From Isoperla grammatica (taxonomy: Eukaryota; Arthropoda; Insecta; Plecoptera; Perlodidae), in contig OX246746.1 of assembly GCA_945910005.1 (NCBI GenBank), positions 14,282,868 to 14,346,867 of the forward strand: a DNA stretch of 64,000 nt. Reading direction: 5' to 3'. The notes under the pieces are model-generated. The model did not search any database, had not been told where the DNA came from, and saw nothing but the letters and a program-made list of their open reading frames with translations. Both the position numbers and the translations under genes were made by a program. Numbering within the stretch: position 1 is the first letter of the stretch; every line of letters starts with the position of its first letter. Below, piece by piece: positions 24,654-36,385 of the stretch.

Positions 24654-25214
24654 GTTTGTGTGTGTGTGTTTGTGTGTTGTGTGTTTAGTGAGTTCTACCA
24701 TGCATGCAGGTGTGCTGTGTGGTTATTGAGTTCTACCATGCATGCAGGTGTGCTGTGTGGTTAGTGAGTTCCACCATGCAGGTGTGGTAAGTGAGAGCTG
24801 ACGGGTGTGTTGTGTGTTGTGTGTTGTGTGTTGTGTGTTGTGTGTTGTGTGTTTGTGTACTGTGTGTTTAGTGAGTTCTACCATCCATGCAGGTGTGGTT
24901 AGTGAGAGTTGACGGGTGTGTTTGTGTGTGTTGTTTGTGTGTTGTGTGTTGTGTAGTGTGTGTTTAGCGAGTTCCACAATGCAGGTGTGGTTAGTGACAG
25001 TGGACGGGTGTGTTGTGTGTTGTGTAGTGTGTGTTTGTAAGTGTTGGCGGGTATGTTTGTGTATTGCGTGGGTATGTGTGTTTGTGTGTTGTGTGTTTAG
25101 TGAGTTCTACCATGCAGGTGTGGTTAGTGACAGTGGACGGGTGTGTTTGTGTTGTGTAGTGTGTGTTTGTAAGTGTTGGCGGGTATGTTTGTGTATTGCG
25201 TGTGTGGGGACACG
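24654..25214 (+). repeat. GT-rich composite minisatellite
   Basis: Runs of TGTGTTG and GTGTGTT are interspersed with the recurring block GAGTTCTACCATGCAGGTGT (with CATGCATGCAGG variants) followed by GGTTAGTGA, CAGTGGACGGGTGTG and AAGTGTTGGCGGGTATG. The block recurs at least six times at irregular spacing. Open frames on both strands are Cys/Val- or His/Thr-rich by-products. Confidence 0.9.
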
Positions 25215-28200
25215 ACAAGCTTGGCTCTTGTTTGAAATACAACATTAGTGAGAAATACAAGCGGGGTGGAGGAAACCTTGTACGACATGAGATCAGAATG
25301 AGTTATATCGTGTGAGGATCGTGTACATGTGATAGTAGACAGATGGGACAGAATACAACAGGCTATACTTTCCTAATAAGCCCATTTACACTTTCCTGAG
25401 TTGGTACATGTGCACTTCAAATCATAACAAACCTTAATTCGGGCTATATGTGACCTTTGTCCTCGGTACTACTAATATACTGCGGTTCACGACCATTAGA
25501 TTTCAATTTGAATACGTTTTGTTATTTGAATCGTCCGACTAAAAAATTGTTTTTTTTATAAATAAAATAACTTGTTTGAATTTTAGAATTTTAAAATAAT
25601 TCTCATCCAATGGTATACTGTTGTTACACTCCTTTAGAAACTAATGCAATACTGTTGCTGCAGCTCCCACATTCGCTGCAATATCATTGATCTTGATAAT
25701 CTTATAATCGTTAATGGACACAAACTTTTGTTTCGAATAAAAGATAGAATATAATTGCATACTTGTAATTTTTAATTTTTAACAGATTAATCGCATTGCC
25801 CCTATCATTGCCATTAATATAACATTATCAGAGTGGTCTAGATTTTTTTTTTTCAATTTAACGGATTCGACCCGATTTTAAATCTAAAAAATGTCCTAGT
25901 GAATTACATTCCTGCATCATGTGTTAGGTATCACGCATACACTCGCTCTGCAGTAAGTAGCGGATAAAGAACACGAGGAAACCGCATGTCTTGTTTATGA
26001 TCACAGTTATCTGCTCATACCAACAAAACGGATATGTAATATGGAGTTTTATTACGGAGCACTGCTTGTTGTAATGTGAGGTTAGCGGTGATCTCATAAG
26101 CAATGTGCAGCCATAATTATGCAAATTGCACCTACTGCAAATTGTGGTAGATTTATTAATGAAAAACACGTAGATGTTGAAAGGTGGCATTAGTTAGTAG
26201 AGAAAAACTTAAGGGAATTATAAAAATATGTCTTGATTTAATACTTAAACCATAGTTAATCAAAAAGATCTTAAGTGCAGAAGCTGTAGCAAGAAGTCTC
26301 TTGGTCCCCAACGGGAGTTGTGCATATTTATCATCTGTCTTAGACGGGTCACTAATCTGCATAACTCCTTCTCCTCTTTGGAGGTCTGACTCGGTATGTT
26401 CCACAGTCAAGCGCGACTATTTAATACACTCCATGCCGCTATTTTTTAGCAGACTTCTCTTATTAAACACACTGTAACAATGATAAATGGTAAAAGAATG
26501 TTAATGTTGATACACAGTAACTTTTTAAAGACTTGAACACTCCACTTTGGCTTTGAGAAAAATGTATCGTGATATTTATTTACATTTTTGGAATGTTTTG
26601 GATTAAAATCGAATACCAAAAACTCGCATTTTTTCAATTTTTTCTTCTTATTGGTGCGTACAGCATATTATGTATACACAAACTATAGTCATTAAGTAAA
26701 GCTACATACATTAAGCATTATCTTGTCTGTAACTATTTTTGTAGGTAGACCTATGTAGAAAATCGTTTCCTGTGGCGTTCGATTTGTTTATTATTGATAC
26801 ATATGTATTATGTAGATTCACATTCAGTTTCATTTATATTTGTATCCCTTTGAAATACTCCCTAAAAGTAATAATTGTAATTATATGTTGTTATTCGTGT
26901 GCAGTAACTACAAAAATCTATGGTCCGATAACTTTATTTATGCCTAAGAATATGTTTATAATATGTTTACAAATTTCACAGTACAAACCAAAATCTCGGT
27001 CTCCTTCATTCTTTACTCAAAGCGGACCGCTTGTGACCGAGCTTCAATACAACCGGGAGCGGGTAAGAGTCCCGTGCAAGAGATACTCTCATATCTTCTA
27101 AGTAGAGACATCGTATAACACTACACCTACCTGAGTGGTGATAGTTTTAAGATAGGGTGTAGATTATTTAACACAGACAAAATAATGAACGCCCAAAAAA
27201 TTATATATTTGTAGTTTTTGTTTTTTTGCACAGAAAATCAAAAAACAATTATGTAAGCTCATACAGAGTATTCGCTAACCTAATTCAAAAACGAAGGTTG
27301 ACACAAGAAAGTCAACCTGGAAGTATAGTGAACTTTGACTATAACTGACACGTGACTACAGTGATGATAATTAAAATATGACCTTTAAATTGCATTTGCA
27401 CATTTCGTATCACGTGAATTAATTAAAACACGAAAATGTGGGTTTTTGTTCTGTGCCCACGCTATTGCAAGAAACGAATTTCAATGGGACATTGAGGTTC
27501 ATTAATTAAATGAGTTGGCTGCAGTGACGGCTCCAAAGTCATGTCACACAGCAATCATGTCCGATACACCCACCTCTGTTTCAACACACAATCTCCATAT
27601 GCCCACATCATAGACCTGTACAGTCACCAAAACAAAATGTCAACATTTAACACTTTGTCTTGAACGGCAATGAGAAGCTCTTGATAGATACCATGCAATG
27701 TAGCAGTGTTCTATGCATATAGCTTGAGATCACTTCAAGATAGGCCTATAGAAAAAGTGATTGATAACCGGGATTTGTTTTTGTAAAAAGTTCCAAATGT
27801 TGTCATTTTTACGATTGTTATTTCTATGATTAATTCAATAATGTTTGAATTGCAAAAATAACACTCGTGAGAATATTACAGTATTTTAAAGTTTTATAAA
27901 TCTACTGATACTTATCTCTAGAACGCTACCAAACATAGGTCAAGTACTTATCAAACACGATGTAGTGGACTAGGGGGACGGGATAGAACTTGGAGACATT
28001 AACCAAAAGAGTTTCTGGCTAATTAATTCCACTAACAACAACACAATTATTGCAATACCATAATTCAAACATTTCAAAACAATTTTTAGTTCTTGTGTAA
28101 CCATAACGGGGATATTAATCAATTTTTCAATATTTTGTAGCTTTTTCAAGATTTAACTAGATAACTAGCGTAGCTGGGTATTTTATCGCACGTAAGAGAA

Positions 28201-28559
28201 AATGGGACACATTTTTTGACTGCGGACACTTATTCCTGAAGCCAGAAATAACTTGGTTCATGTAACGTTTAGCTTTAACATTGTTATCAAGAAAGTTTAT
28301 ATATAAGGAGACTTATTATTCGTATATTTCCAATAATTATTGTAGATCTGCTGTTAAACTAAAATAATATAATATTATAATAGAGACGCAATATAACTTT
28401 TTACAAAATCAAAAACCGTCAGAGTGATGTTTTTAAATTGTTGCTCTAGAATCATTTTAAAGAAATTCGACTACATTCCTATCTGGATCCGCAACCAGAA
28501 TCACTGGAAGAAGTTTGTCCTAATAGCACAGGTTTCATAGGGTAAACTTTATCCATAAA
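25215..28559. other. No gene or clear element seen
   Basis: More than 3 kb of AT-rich sequence. Frames at 25924-26410 (minus) and 26772-27101 (plus) are short and unrecognised. A small perfect 8-bp hairpin sits near 27294. Confidence 0.5.
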
Positions 28560-28985
28560 CCTCTTAGTTTACTCCAAAACACTGACCATAAAGTAAACGT
28601 TTTGTTCGACATATTAGGTCTGAAAGATCCCAGCGTTGAGTGAGTAATATAGGGTAGAGTCGCAACGCAATCGGCAGTTTGTCAACCGACTTATGCTGCC
28701 CAACATACTTTAGTCGGGTAGTAGAAGTTCGCCAAGCGACACGATGACGGAGTTTTCGGCTGTCTTCGTATATCTTCGGTGAAGAAGCCGACCAATCAGG
28801 CTCCGTCATCGCGTCGCTTGGCGAACTTCTACTACCCGGCTAAAGTATATTGGGCAGTAAAAGGCGGTAGACAAACTGCCGATGGCGTGGGGCCTCTACC
28901 CTATATTATACTCACTCAACGGTCCCAGCGTGTAGTTAGACCGAAAACGTCATAGGTCAGTAATAGAGTAGTTTAGGGTAGACAT
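28560..28985. mobile_element. ~425-bp foldback element
   Basis: A nearly complete palindrome. The best part pairs 28700-28752 with 28801-28857: TTCGCCAAGCGAC against GTCGCTTGGCGAA and GTAGTAGAAG against CTTCTACTAC. The arms continue outward through GAGTGAGTA...AGGGTAGAG and CCCAGCGTTGAG against their complements to about ACTGACC (28581) and GGTCAGT (28971). The central 48 bases fold again, CGGCTGTCTTC against GAAGAAGCCG. Whole-element folding is typical of foldback-type MITEs. Target duplications could not be fixed. Confidence 0.8.
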
Positions 28986-31449
28986 TGCATGCAGGCGACT
29001 TCTAGTGGCCTCGGTCTATATTTCAAATCTAAGCTCTTACGTTCATCGATCACTCTCGACTCATGTCTGCTGTTGCACAACTCGACATTTCACCCACTCA
29101 ATTGAAGGACGACATTTTAATTGTTTTCTATATATATTTATATTATCTACATATTTCTATCTATAACTATCTAATTGAAACTAGTAACAAAGTGGTGAGA
29201 TATATCCGTCTCGTGTTTACTTTACTTTAGATCCGATAGTTATCAATTATGACGTATAATTAATTCTGATATGGAGAAAAATAACTTAGTATCAAAATGG
29301 CCAACGTTTTAATTCATCAACTTGACGTGACAGTTTTTAAAACTTAGTTTTAAATTCCGTTTACTTCGTTCTCTTTTTATTTTGAATGAGTTCACTGCCG
29401 AATCAATAAAATGAGACAGACGTGCAATCTTGAAAATATGACGATATCAATTTGTACAGTAACTTGTTCTCACTTTTGTAAAATATCTAGGAACTTCCTA
29501 GATGTTTGGGAACTGAAGCTGTAAAGAGAAGCCATTTTGTTACTCACTCCTTTCTTTAATTTTGTAATTTATCCAACCCCGCGTTTGACATATCATGATC
29601 AACTAAAAAATGCCACATTGATGCGGAAATAAATAGTTGAATGACAAACGGTGGGAGTTGCAAAGTGGCTGAGTGGCTGTATGTCACACTTGGATCTATA
29701 TCTCCAGTAAATGACTGCACGCTACACTAAGATAGCAATGCCACTGAAGACTACTGCATACCAAGTAGTGTACTACCTTTGTAATGATAATACCGCTCTC
29801 GTTGACAACGATAAATCATTCTCAGAATTTATTCCCCTAATTCGAGCAATAATTTCTTGGTATTCAATTTATTGACCTGCCAATACATTATTGACATACT
29901 GAGAAAAGGCAAATAGGAATGTTGTGTTTGTAGTCGACGCGATGTCACATGGGAAATTGAGGTCTAGATGAAAGCCGCCAGTTGCGTCACTCACTCACAA
30001 CTCACAACTCAACTGCTACATGGTAGTTGTCCTTCAGTTCAGCCATTCGACATTCGACCACTTCTGATAATGGCTGGAGTGATTTGGAGAACAATATTCG
30101 AGAGACAGTGGAGACAGAGATACATATCTCATGTTCAGTCACGATGTGTACTGATGAAATCCTGTTTCGAAACGAGTATTGAGCAGTTGACATTATGACA
30201 CCACACGTCGATTGCCATTTCACTAGACCATGCGAAATTTAAATGGCGAGTCGGGTCAAAACTATAAAAATTTAAAATACAATCGCCCACATGTTTGACT
30301 ACGAATGCGACTAAAATTACTGAAAGTAATCATACTTCAGAATAGAGCAGTTTAAAAAATGTAATTTAAATTTTTGTATGTTGTAGGAGGAGACTTCTAT
30401 CAAGGACCCTTAGATAGAGCAAATCACGGCTTTATAGATCTATTCTGAAAATCATCTATTGAACGAAACACACAATAAATGAACCAGAAGCTTCCTGCCT
30501 TTCCTTCATTGACTAGAACTGGAATGAGAAGACTAGGTGACGTAAACATGCTAATGGAGAATTAACGTGGTCGTATCATTTGCTAAAGTTTTTGCTGTCG
30601 CAATAACTGCGATGATTAATTGATACCTCAATTATTTTCTATGGATTGATTATCTTGAACTTGAAGACAAACATCATTGTTGCATTAAACGAAGCATAAT
30701 ATAGTTTCTTCTGAGGCAGCTACATGAAATTATTCATATTAGGTAATCTAAATTTCCATCAATAACCTTCCATTTGCAATCGTGGTTATACAACTCCACC
30801 TTAGAACAAAACCACTCAATCACCCGATGTGTTAAATTGACAAATCAGCCATTTTCTCAATGGGAGAAGGAAGTTCTCGAGTGATTTATACCTGTTTGTC
30901 TCTTGTTGCGAAGTCACCAATTCGCGCGGTCGACGTAGGTTGCGTCAAACCGACCATGTTAAAACCACTTAACACGTCTAAACGATATTTTATTCAGCCA
31001 CACGATGCTAATATATTAGTTTTGCGCACTTGAGAAAAGTGGCCGCGTAATTTATCGCTTTCAATTTTGTCATTTCAATTAATTTTTATAATTAATGACT
31101 GCACTGGAATGTTTCAAATTCGTTCTAAAAATCGTGACATTACAAAACTTTATTTTCATATTAGTTTTTAGATCGATTGTTTGTAAACGACTTGAAGTAA
31201 GTTTAAAAGATATGCAGATGTCGTATAGAATATATGCGTGAGTATCGATTACTAATTGTATTTCTAATTTAGAGTAAAATCATGATCATCAACGTCATAA
31301 CGCACGCTATGCATGAGGATATTTAGAGCAGACCTGGTGTATTGGAATATCTTTACGCATAGCCCATCACTACTAATACCCGCGCTCACTCAAGCAGCCG
31401 TTACACGTTGCGAACAAAGAAAAGGTTAAGCTACGTCATACTAAGGTTA
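28986..31449. other. No gene or clear element seen
   Basis: AT-rich. Overlapping frames at 29968-30223 on both strands have no known content. No repeat was noticed. Confidence 0.5.
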
Positions 31450-31485
31450 TATTAGGTCAGATTAGGTTAGGTTAGGTTAAGGTTA
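31450..31485 (+). repeat. Short TTAGG-type tract
   Basis: Reads ATTAGGTCAG, ATTAGGTTAGGTTAGGTTA, then AGGTTAT: three or four clean GGTTA units with degenerate flanks. TTAGG is the usual arthropod telomere repeat, so this may be an interstitial remnant. It is also a common low-complexity word in insect genomes. Confidence 0.6.
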
Positions 31486-31810
31486 TTTTGAGACCCCACG
31501 TTTTCTTCTGAAGTTCGCTTCGCAACGTGTAAAGCAATCTGAGTAATAATATTCCAAGGGTAAAGATATTCTGTTACACCAGTGCTGCACACGTAGTTGC
31601 AAAATTTGTCAAGTTTTTCTAAACAAACCTATTTGCGTTATGCACAACAGTGAAAAATGTATATATATAATATGTTATTGTTCACCATTTTCTGGGTTTC
31701 GCCACAAGATATAAAATGATAGGTGGTTTAAACTTACCACACCTCACCCGACGTTTGTCACCACGACGCGTTGTTCTCCGTTCGGCAACCCCTGCACGAA
31801 AAAAAAAATT

Positions 31811-32045
31811 AACATGTATAGGCACCGAGTTTGGCCACTGAGGACTCTAGTGAAAACGAATGAAGCGCTCAAAGTGGCAATGTCGCGCAACAACCTGATG
31901 AAGCAGCGTCGTTCTACCTACGTCGATAATGGCAAATTGTGAAAACTGTTTAATTAAATACGGCTTTTAAAATGTTTGGGCAGATTATGAATCCCATCAG
32001 TAAACCTTAAAAAGGCAAGCCGCCATTTTAATCAGGACACCTTTT
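31811..32045 (-). repeat. Dispersed ~235-bp repeat, copy 1 (minus)
   Basis: The reverse complement aligns with 53366-53603: AAAGCCGTATTTAATTAAA is shared exactly, CTCGGTGCCTATA marks one end in both, and GATTCATAATCTGC matches GATTCGTAGTCTGC. It has no coding sequence. Homology stops abruptly beyond the CTCGGTGCCTATA end. It may be a SINE, an LTR fragment or a MITE; the type is not settled. Confidence 0.65.
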
Positions 32046-32200
32046 AGAATTACAAACAACAAATAACACACAACAAACACAAACAAAACAAGACAATAAA
32101 AAACAAAACAAAAACATAAAACAAAACAACAAAACAAAATAAAATAAATACACATCAACAAGAAAAAAACAATAAACACAAAACAAAAAACAAGGTACAT
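32046..32200. repeat. A/C-rich low-complexity tract
   Basis: Almost only A and C in AACAAA, ACACAA and AATAAA words. It makes a hydrophobic minus-strand frame of Phe, Val, Leu and Cys, which is not a gene. Confidence 0.7.
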
Positions 32201-33058
32201 CACAATAATATTCAGCACTATTTTCAACCGCGGAATGAAATCTTCATCAGTTAGTTGCTAAATTTGGCCACATATGCGGTGCATATATATATCTCCCGAA
32301 AGAAGTTTGGACAAGCACGATGCGGGCGACGGGCGCTGTTACTGATGGTTGGACACTCCTGCCTGCGCAGTGCTGCTCCCTAGCAGTGGGAGGCACAATC
32401 ACTCGTGAGTCGAGGCCGCTTGGTTAAAGCAGCAGGAAGCTCATTGTCAATCACTTTGCTCCTATCGCATTGAATCGAAATTAGGAGTTAGGCGTCCCTG
32501 GCAGGACATCTGGGTAATTTGCATGTTGCGTGGATTCTCTCCTCCCCGCCCCTACCCTACTTGGTAAGATGTGTTCTTGCTAACACAGACTTGTCAACAA
32601 CGAGCGCACACTCGATCTACCTCCATTTTTCACGATTGCAGATAAATTCCTCCTAGGCGTTCACGTCAGACGGTGGTAACTTACAACGCCGGAAGAACGT
32701 GACACGAGGCTTCTTCGTGTAAGTAGATTCAAGAGAAGATGGTGCCAATTGACACAATTAATCAGTCAATGTAACCAACGTAAGACAAGAAGATTATTTT
32801 TATCGATGCTGGTAATGTCTTTATTGTGTAGCATCGCAGGTGCATCCGTGTCTCGATACAAAGCAATTATGTATCAATCGTATGTACATGTGCGTGAACG
32901 ATACGCCTGCTTTATAACATGGACGACGACAACGACAACGACGACGACAATACTAAGTTGAAAGTAAGTTATTACACATCAATGGTTAGCCGTCAAGTAT
33001 AAAGTTATAATCACAAGAACTGATTCTTACTAAATATTCAAGTCTGAAAAAGTACTAA
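32201..33058. other. No gene; GC-richer patch near 32310-32560
   Basis: The patch has GATGCGGGCGACGGGCGC and CTCCTCCCCGCCCCTACCC words and an ATTTGCAT octamer at about 32517. It could be an old promoter or transposon fragment. A short ACG/ACA repeat lies near 32921-32952. Confidence 0.35.
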
Positions 33059-33120
33059 ATTGAGGGGCGTCCTGCAAGAAGGGGGTAACTAGCAAAAAGT
33101 GGTTCCGAACGCCCCTCAAT
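33059..33120. repeat. Short inverted repeat with GC-rich arms
   Basis: ATTGAGGGGCGT (33059-33070) and its exact complement ACGCCCCTCAAT (33109-33120) enclose 38 bases. It may be a micro-palindromic element, but chance is not excluded for a 12-bp stem. Confidence 0.5.
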
Positions 33121-33590
33121 TGCAAAGATTGTAAATATTGCCAATTATTGTAATAATACTTATTATTATTATTTTTATTATTATATGTAGCCCACAGAAA
33201 TGCATCGATGAAGTTGTTATTTTCCCAAGTACTCGTTTACCACGTACTAACTACAAAATAATGCAAAAATATGCATGTTTTCGACAAAATGATTCTAAGT
33301 CAAGGTTCAGTACTAAATGAACATTGTCGCTCTCTGTGACATACCCTTGATTGAACCATCGACCAAATGTCTGTAGAAGCTCACCCAACATCGTATCAGA
33401 CGGAAAACATACAACACATGCCTCAGGTAATTAAAACGAATTATTTTATTTCGGGAGGTAAATGAAATACATCATCATGCGAAAAATTATTAATCACAAG
33501 TTTATGTCTCTGGCGGGACATAAAACTACGGCAGTTTTCACAGAATTCTTCCTTGAATATAATAACACGGTTTGATCCCCTTAAGAACAA
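33121..33590. other. No gene or clear element seen
   Basis: AT-rich spacer ending at the TTAA of the second foldback MITE. Confidence 0.5.
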
Positions 33591-33965
33591 AGGGAACCTC
33601 TACGTCAAAAACCACACAAAATAATAATTTTTAAATTATATCTCAAGAATGAACTTCGAAATCGAAAATCTAAATCAACAGCGCACTGTGGTTTGGTAAG
33701 CCCTACATACTGAATGCTCTACATTGTGTCTTACATTATAATCACTATGGTTTTCATTTCTAATTACTTTTATTATTAATTATTGATTTAATAATCAAAT
33801 AATCATGCTAAAATGGTTATAGTATTTCATTCAGTCTGTAGTGCTTACCAAAACACAGTGCGCTGTTGACTCAGATTTTCGATTTCTCGTAAAGTATTCT
33901 TGAGATATAATTAAAAAATGAAATTGTTCTGCGGTTTTTGAGATAGAGGTACCCTTCGCTCTTAA
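33591..33965 (+). mobile_element. TTAA-type foldback MITE, copy 2
   Basis: TTAA at 33591-33594 and 33962-33965 flank the element. The left end GAACAAAGGGAACCTC and the complement of the right end, GAGCGAAGGGTACCTC, match at 13 of 16 positions. Inner arms share ATCTCAAGAATG, GAAATCGAAAATCT and GCGCACTGTGGTTTGGTAAG with their complements on the right, and with copy 1 at 24284. The centre is AT-rich. It has no coding capacity. Both target sites are intact, so this copy defines the family's ends. Confidence 0.85.
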
Positions 33966-34127
33966 TACAGGGCCTTGCGTCGATGTTGTTTTAATTGCTA
34001 GTTTAAATCGCACGCAGTCACTTTTTGCTGTAGCTCTAACTAATCTTACAGACAGGTAGGAATTACATCGGACACTTTTAATTGTGCGTAATCCATATTG
34101 TCGAGGAAGGAAGCCTTGAAAACACCT

Positions 34128-34190
34128 GTTGGTATTGTCAGAGTTGGGACTCGTACCCGCGAACTATTGAGCTAGTGATTCGTGAAGTGT
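34128..34190 (-). mobile_element. tRNA-like fragment (minus strand)
   Basis: The minus strand reads CTAGCTCAATAGTTCGCGGG then GTACGAGTCCCAAC, like the anticodon-to-T-arm half of a tRNA. There is no acceptor stem and no convincing box A at proper spacing. Judged a SINE or tRNA relic. Confidence 0.4.
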
Positions 34191-34253
34191 TTCTGAGGGT
34201 ATGTTAGAGGTAATGCCATCTTCTATCCTTTTAATCAGAGGTTCCGAACCATC

Positions 34254-34760
34254 TTAGACTGGGAGTCCCAGTTGGTAAATTATCTGTATAGTGGCTTCAA
34301 ATTTTCGTAGACGGAGTCCCAGTTGGTAATTATCTGTAACGTGGCTTCACACTTTCGTACACTCGGAGTCCCAGTTGGTAAATCATCTGTATAGTGGCTT
34401 CACACTTTCGTACACTCGGAGTCCCAGTAGGTAAATTATCTGTATTGTGGCCACAAACTTTCGTACACTCGGAGTCCCAGTTGGTAATTATCTGTATAGT
34501 GGCTTCAAACTTTCGTACACTCGGAGTCCCAGTAGGTAAATTATCTGTATTGTGGCCACAAACTTTCGTACACTCGGAGTCCCAGTTGGTAATTATCTGT
34601 ATAGTGGCTTCAAACTTTCGTAGACGGAGTCCCAGTTGGTAATTATCTGTATAGTGGCTTCAAACTTTGGTAGACGGAGTCCCAGTTGGTAAATTATCTG
34701 TATAATGGCTTCAAACATTCGTAGATTCGGAATCCCAGTGGTAAATTATCTGTATATCCT
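34254..34760 (+). repeat. 53-bp minisatellite, about 9-10 copies, with dimer
   Basis: The unit is CGGAGTCCCAGTTGGTAAAT then TATCTGTATAGTGGCTTCAA and ACTTTCGTACACT, with 49-53 bp variants. A variant carrying CCAGTAGG and GTGGCCACAAAC alternates with the main type, and the pair is duplicated exactly 105 bp apart (GTCCCAGTAGG at 34421 and 34526). Confidence 0.92.
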
Positions 34761-35534
34761 CGAGCTACCAAACCGTTGCTTCCATCTCAGGACCAGGTAA
34801 CTTATTCCTAGCATAGAACTTTAAACTCACTGACTATAAACATTGCCTACTGCCGAGTTCCTACAATTTTTCCACCAAAGATTCCGAGACACTTGTATAA
34901 CTATTTTTTAGTTAATACAGAAAAACGTATGTTTACTTATATTTCTGTTTCTTGGTATTGCAGTCTCGGTGCTAGGATAGCATCAGACCCTCACTCCAAG
35001 ACCAGACAATGATACGATCATTGATGACATTCCATGATCAAACCGCTGTCGTTGATTACTGATAACCGATAAGCCCGCAAAGATGTTGCAGACAGTTGAT
35101 CAGTCATGGACGCAGTTTGAACGACCTTCTTGTCGTAAACAATAATTGCAGTAAGAACGAACGTCCTTGCCTCAGCTCCACGGGTCCAGTGCAGAGTACG
35201 AGGTCTTCGGATTCAGCTTGATTGGTGCCTGTACGCTCGATAATTAATTTTGCTGGATGGATGATGTATATCTATCGTTTTTTTCTATTCATGTGCTGGT
35301 CTATAGCATAAACAACAATCTCACTACCCTCCGGCACTGCATAAACAATGGGACACTCGCTCTTCGTCTGAAAACATTTTTAACCCGCGTGTAAGGACGA
35401 ACCAAATCAAGCTCTTACCTCGGAACGCAAGTTTGAATCCTCAGCAGTCTACCTCCTAGATTTTAGAGTATAATTAAACGACATTACAAGAAGAATTTCG
35501 AAATAGAATGGGCAAGCATTCATTGTCTTTGCCG
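34761..35534. other. No gene or clear element seen
   Basis: Mixed composition and no recognisable exon. Confidence 0.45.
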
Positions 35535-35605
35535 TGATCGTTATACGTCCTCTGGGCTAACGAAGTTAAATAGAGGTTGTGAGTGGTGGGCGGTGGGCGG
35601 ATAGA
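35535..35605 (+). mobile_element. Weak 5S rRNA-like tract
   Basis: GATCGTTATACGTCC followed by CTAACGAAGTTAA resembles the 5S internal promoter region (ATCGG..CTCGTCC...CGAAGTTAAGCAAC). Downstream agreement is poor, with GGTGGGCGG where GGATGGGTGA is expected. Possibly a decayed 5S-derived SINE head. Confidence 0.3.
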
Positions 35606-35915
35606 AGGAGGACGTACCGTTCATTGCGATACTGCTGTCTTCACTAAATCATCTCTACAATTGTCGTACACACACTCGCTAATGATAGGATGCTGGAGTG
35701 CGAGTCTGGACTCGTTGTTCTCTTCGCTGCAACAATCGCATTAATTAACACTTCACTGTCGCTTTCAATATCAAGGCTGCGGCTACGGCTGTACACGCTT
35801 TTTTCGGATGGCATTGATTCGTGGTATTGAACAAAAAACAATATCGAGTGCAATTTCATGGAGGGTGTCAGTGGCGCTCTCAATCCGGCTGAGAGACAGG
35901 AAAAGAGAGGTACAG

Positions 35916-35944
35916 AGATGGAGAGATGGAGAGAGAAAGAGAGG

Positions 35945-36013
<69 letters not shown>
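35916..36013 (+). repeat. (GA)n microsatellite
   Basis: Nearly pure GAGAGA from about 35940, with GAGAGATGGAGAGA at the left edge. The Ser/Leu- and Arg/Glu-repeat frames crossing it on both strands are by-products. Confidence 0.95.
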
Positions 36014-36014
<1 letters not shown>

Positions 36015-36264
36015 GCGGCATTATACGAAGCGAGTGGACAACCACACAAAGTGGACAACCAAGTGGACAGTCGATATTTGTAGAGGGTTGGGAAACAATA
36101 TAGTTTGAAATAATATACAAATGCAAGTGGGAAAGTTTCTTCTTCAATTTCGTTTTTTAAAGTGCTGTTCACAGTTCAACACGTCGTTGTTCCACATAAC
36201 TATCATCATATATCGATTTTTAAACGTGTTTATATGCGTTCTAAACAAAAAAAATAGGCTGAAA

Positions 36265-36385
36265 AATTTTCGCCTCCGGCGGCTGGGGCTTCGCCCCAGA
36301 CTCCTTAAAGCTTCGCCAAGTCCCGGGGCCCCTAAGATCCATTTCCGTACGGGGCCCTTACCCCCCCCAGTCCGCCTCTGTTCAA
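36265..36385 (+). mobile_element. GC-rich DNA-transposon terminus fragment
   Basis: An abrupt GC-rich island with nested palindromes: GCCTCCGGCGGC, GGGGCTTCGCCCC, CCCGGGGCCCC and GGGGCCC. It ends in CCCCCCCAGTCCGCCTCTG. The complement of that end, CAGAGGCGGACTGG, resembles hAT-like termini widespread in invertebrates, from general knowledge. The partner end and target duplication were not found. Confidence 0.45.

Noticed and set aside
31997..32227. Hydrophobic minus-strand protein rich in Phe and Val
   Set aside because: It is the translation of an A/C-rich low-complexity tract.
35644..36172. Ser/Leu- and Arg/Glu-repeat frames up to 167 codons
   Set aside because: They are products of the (GA)n microsatellite with no conserved flanking domain.
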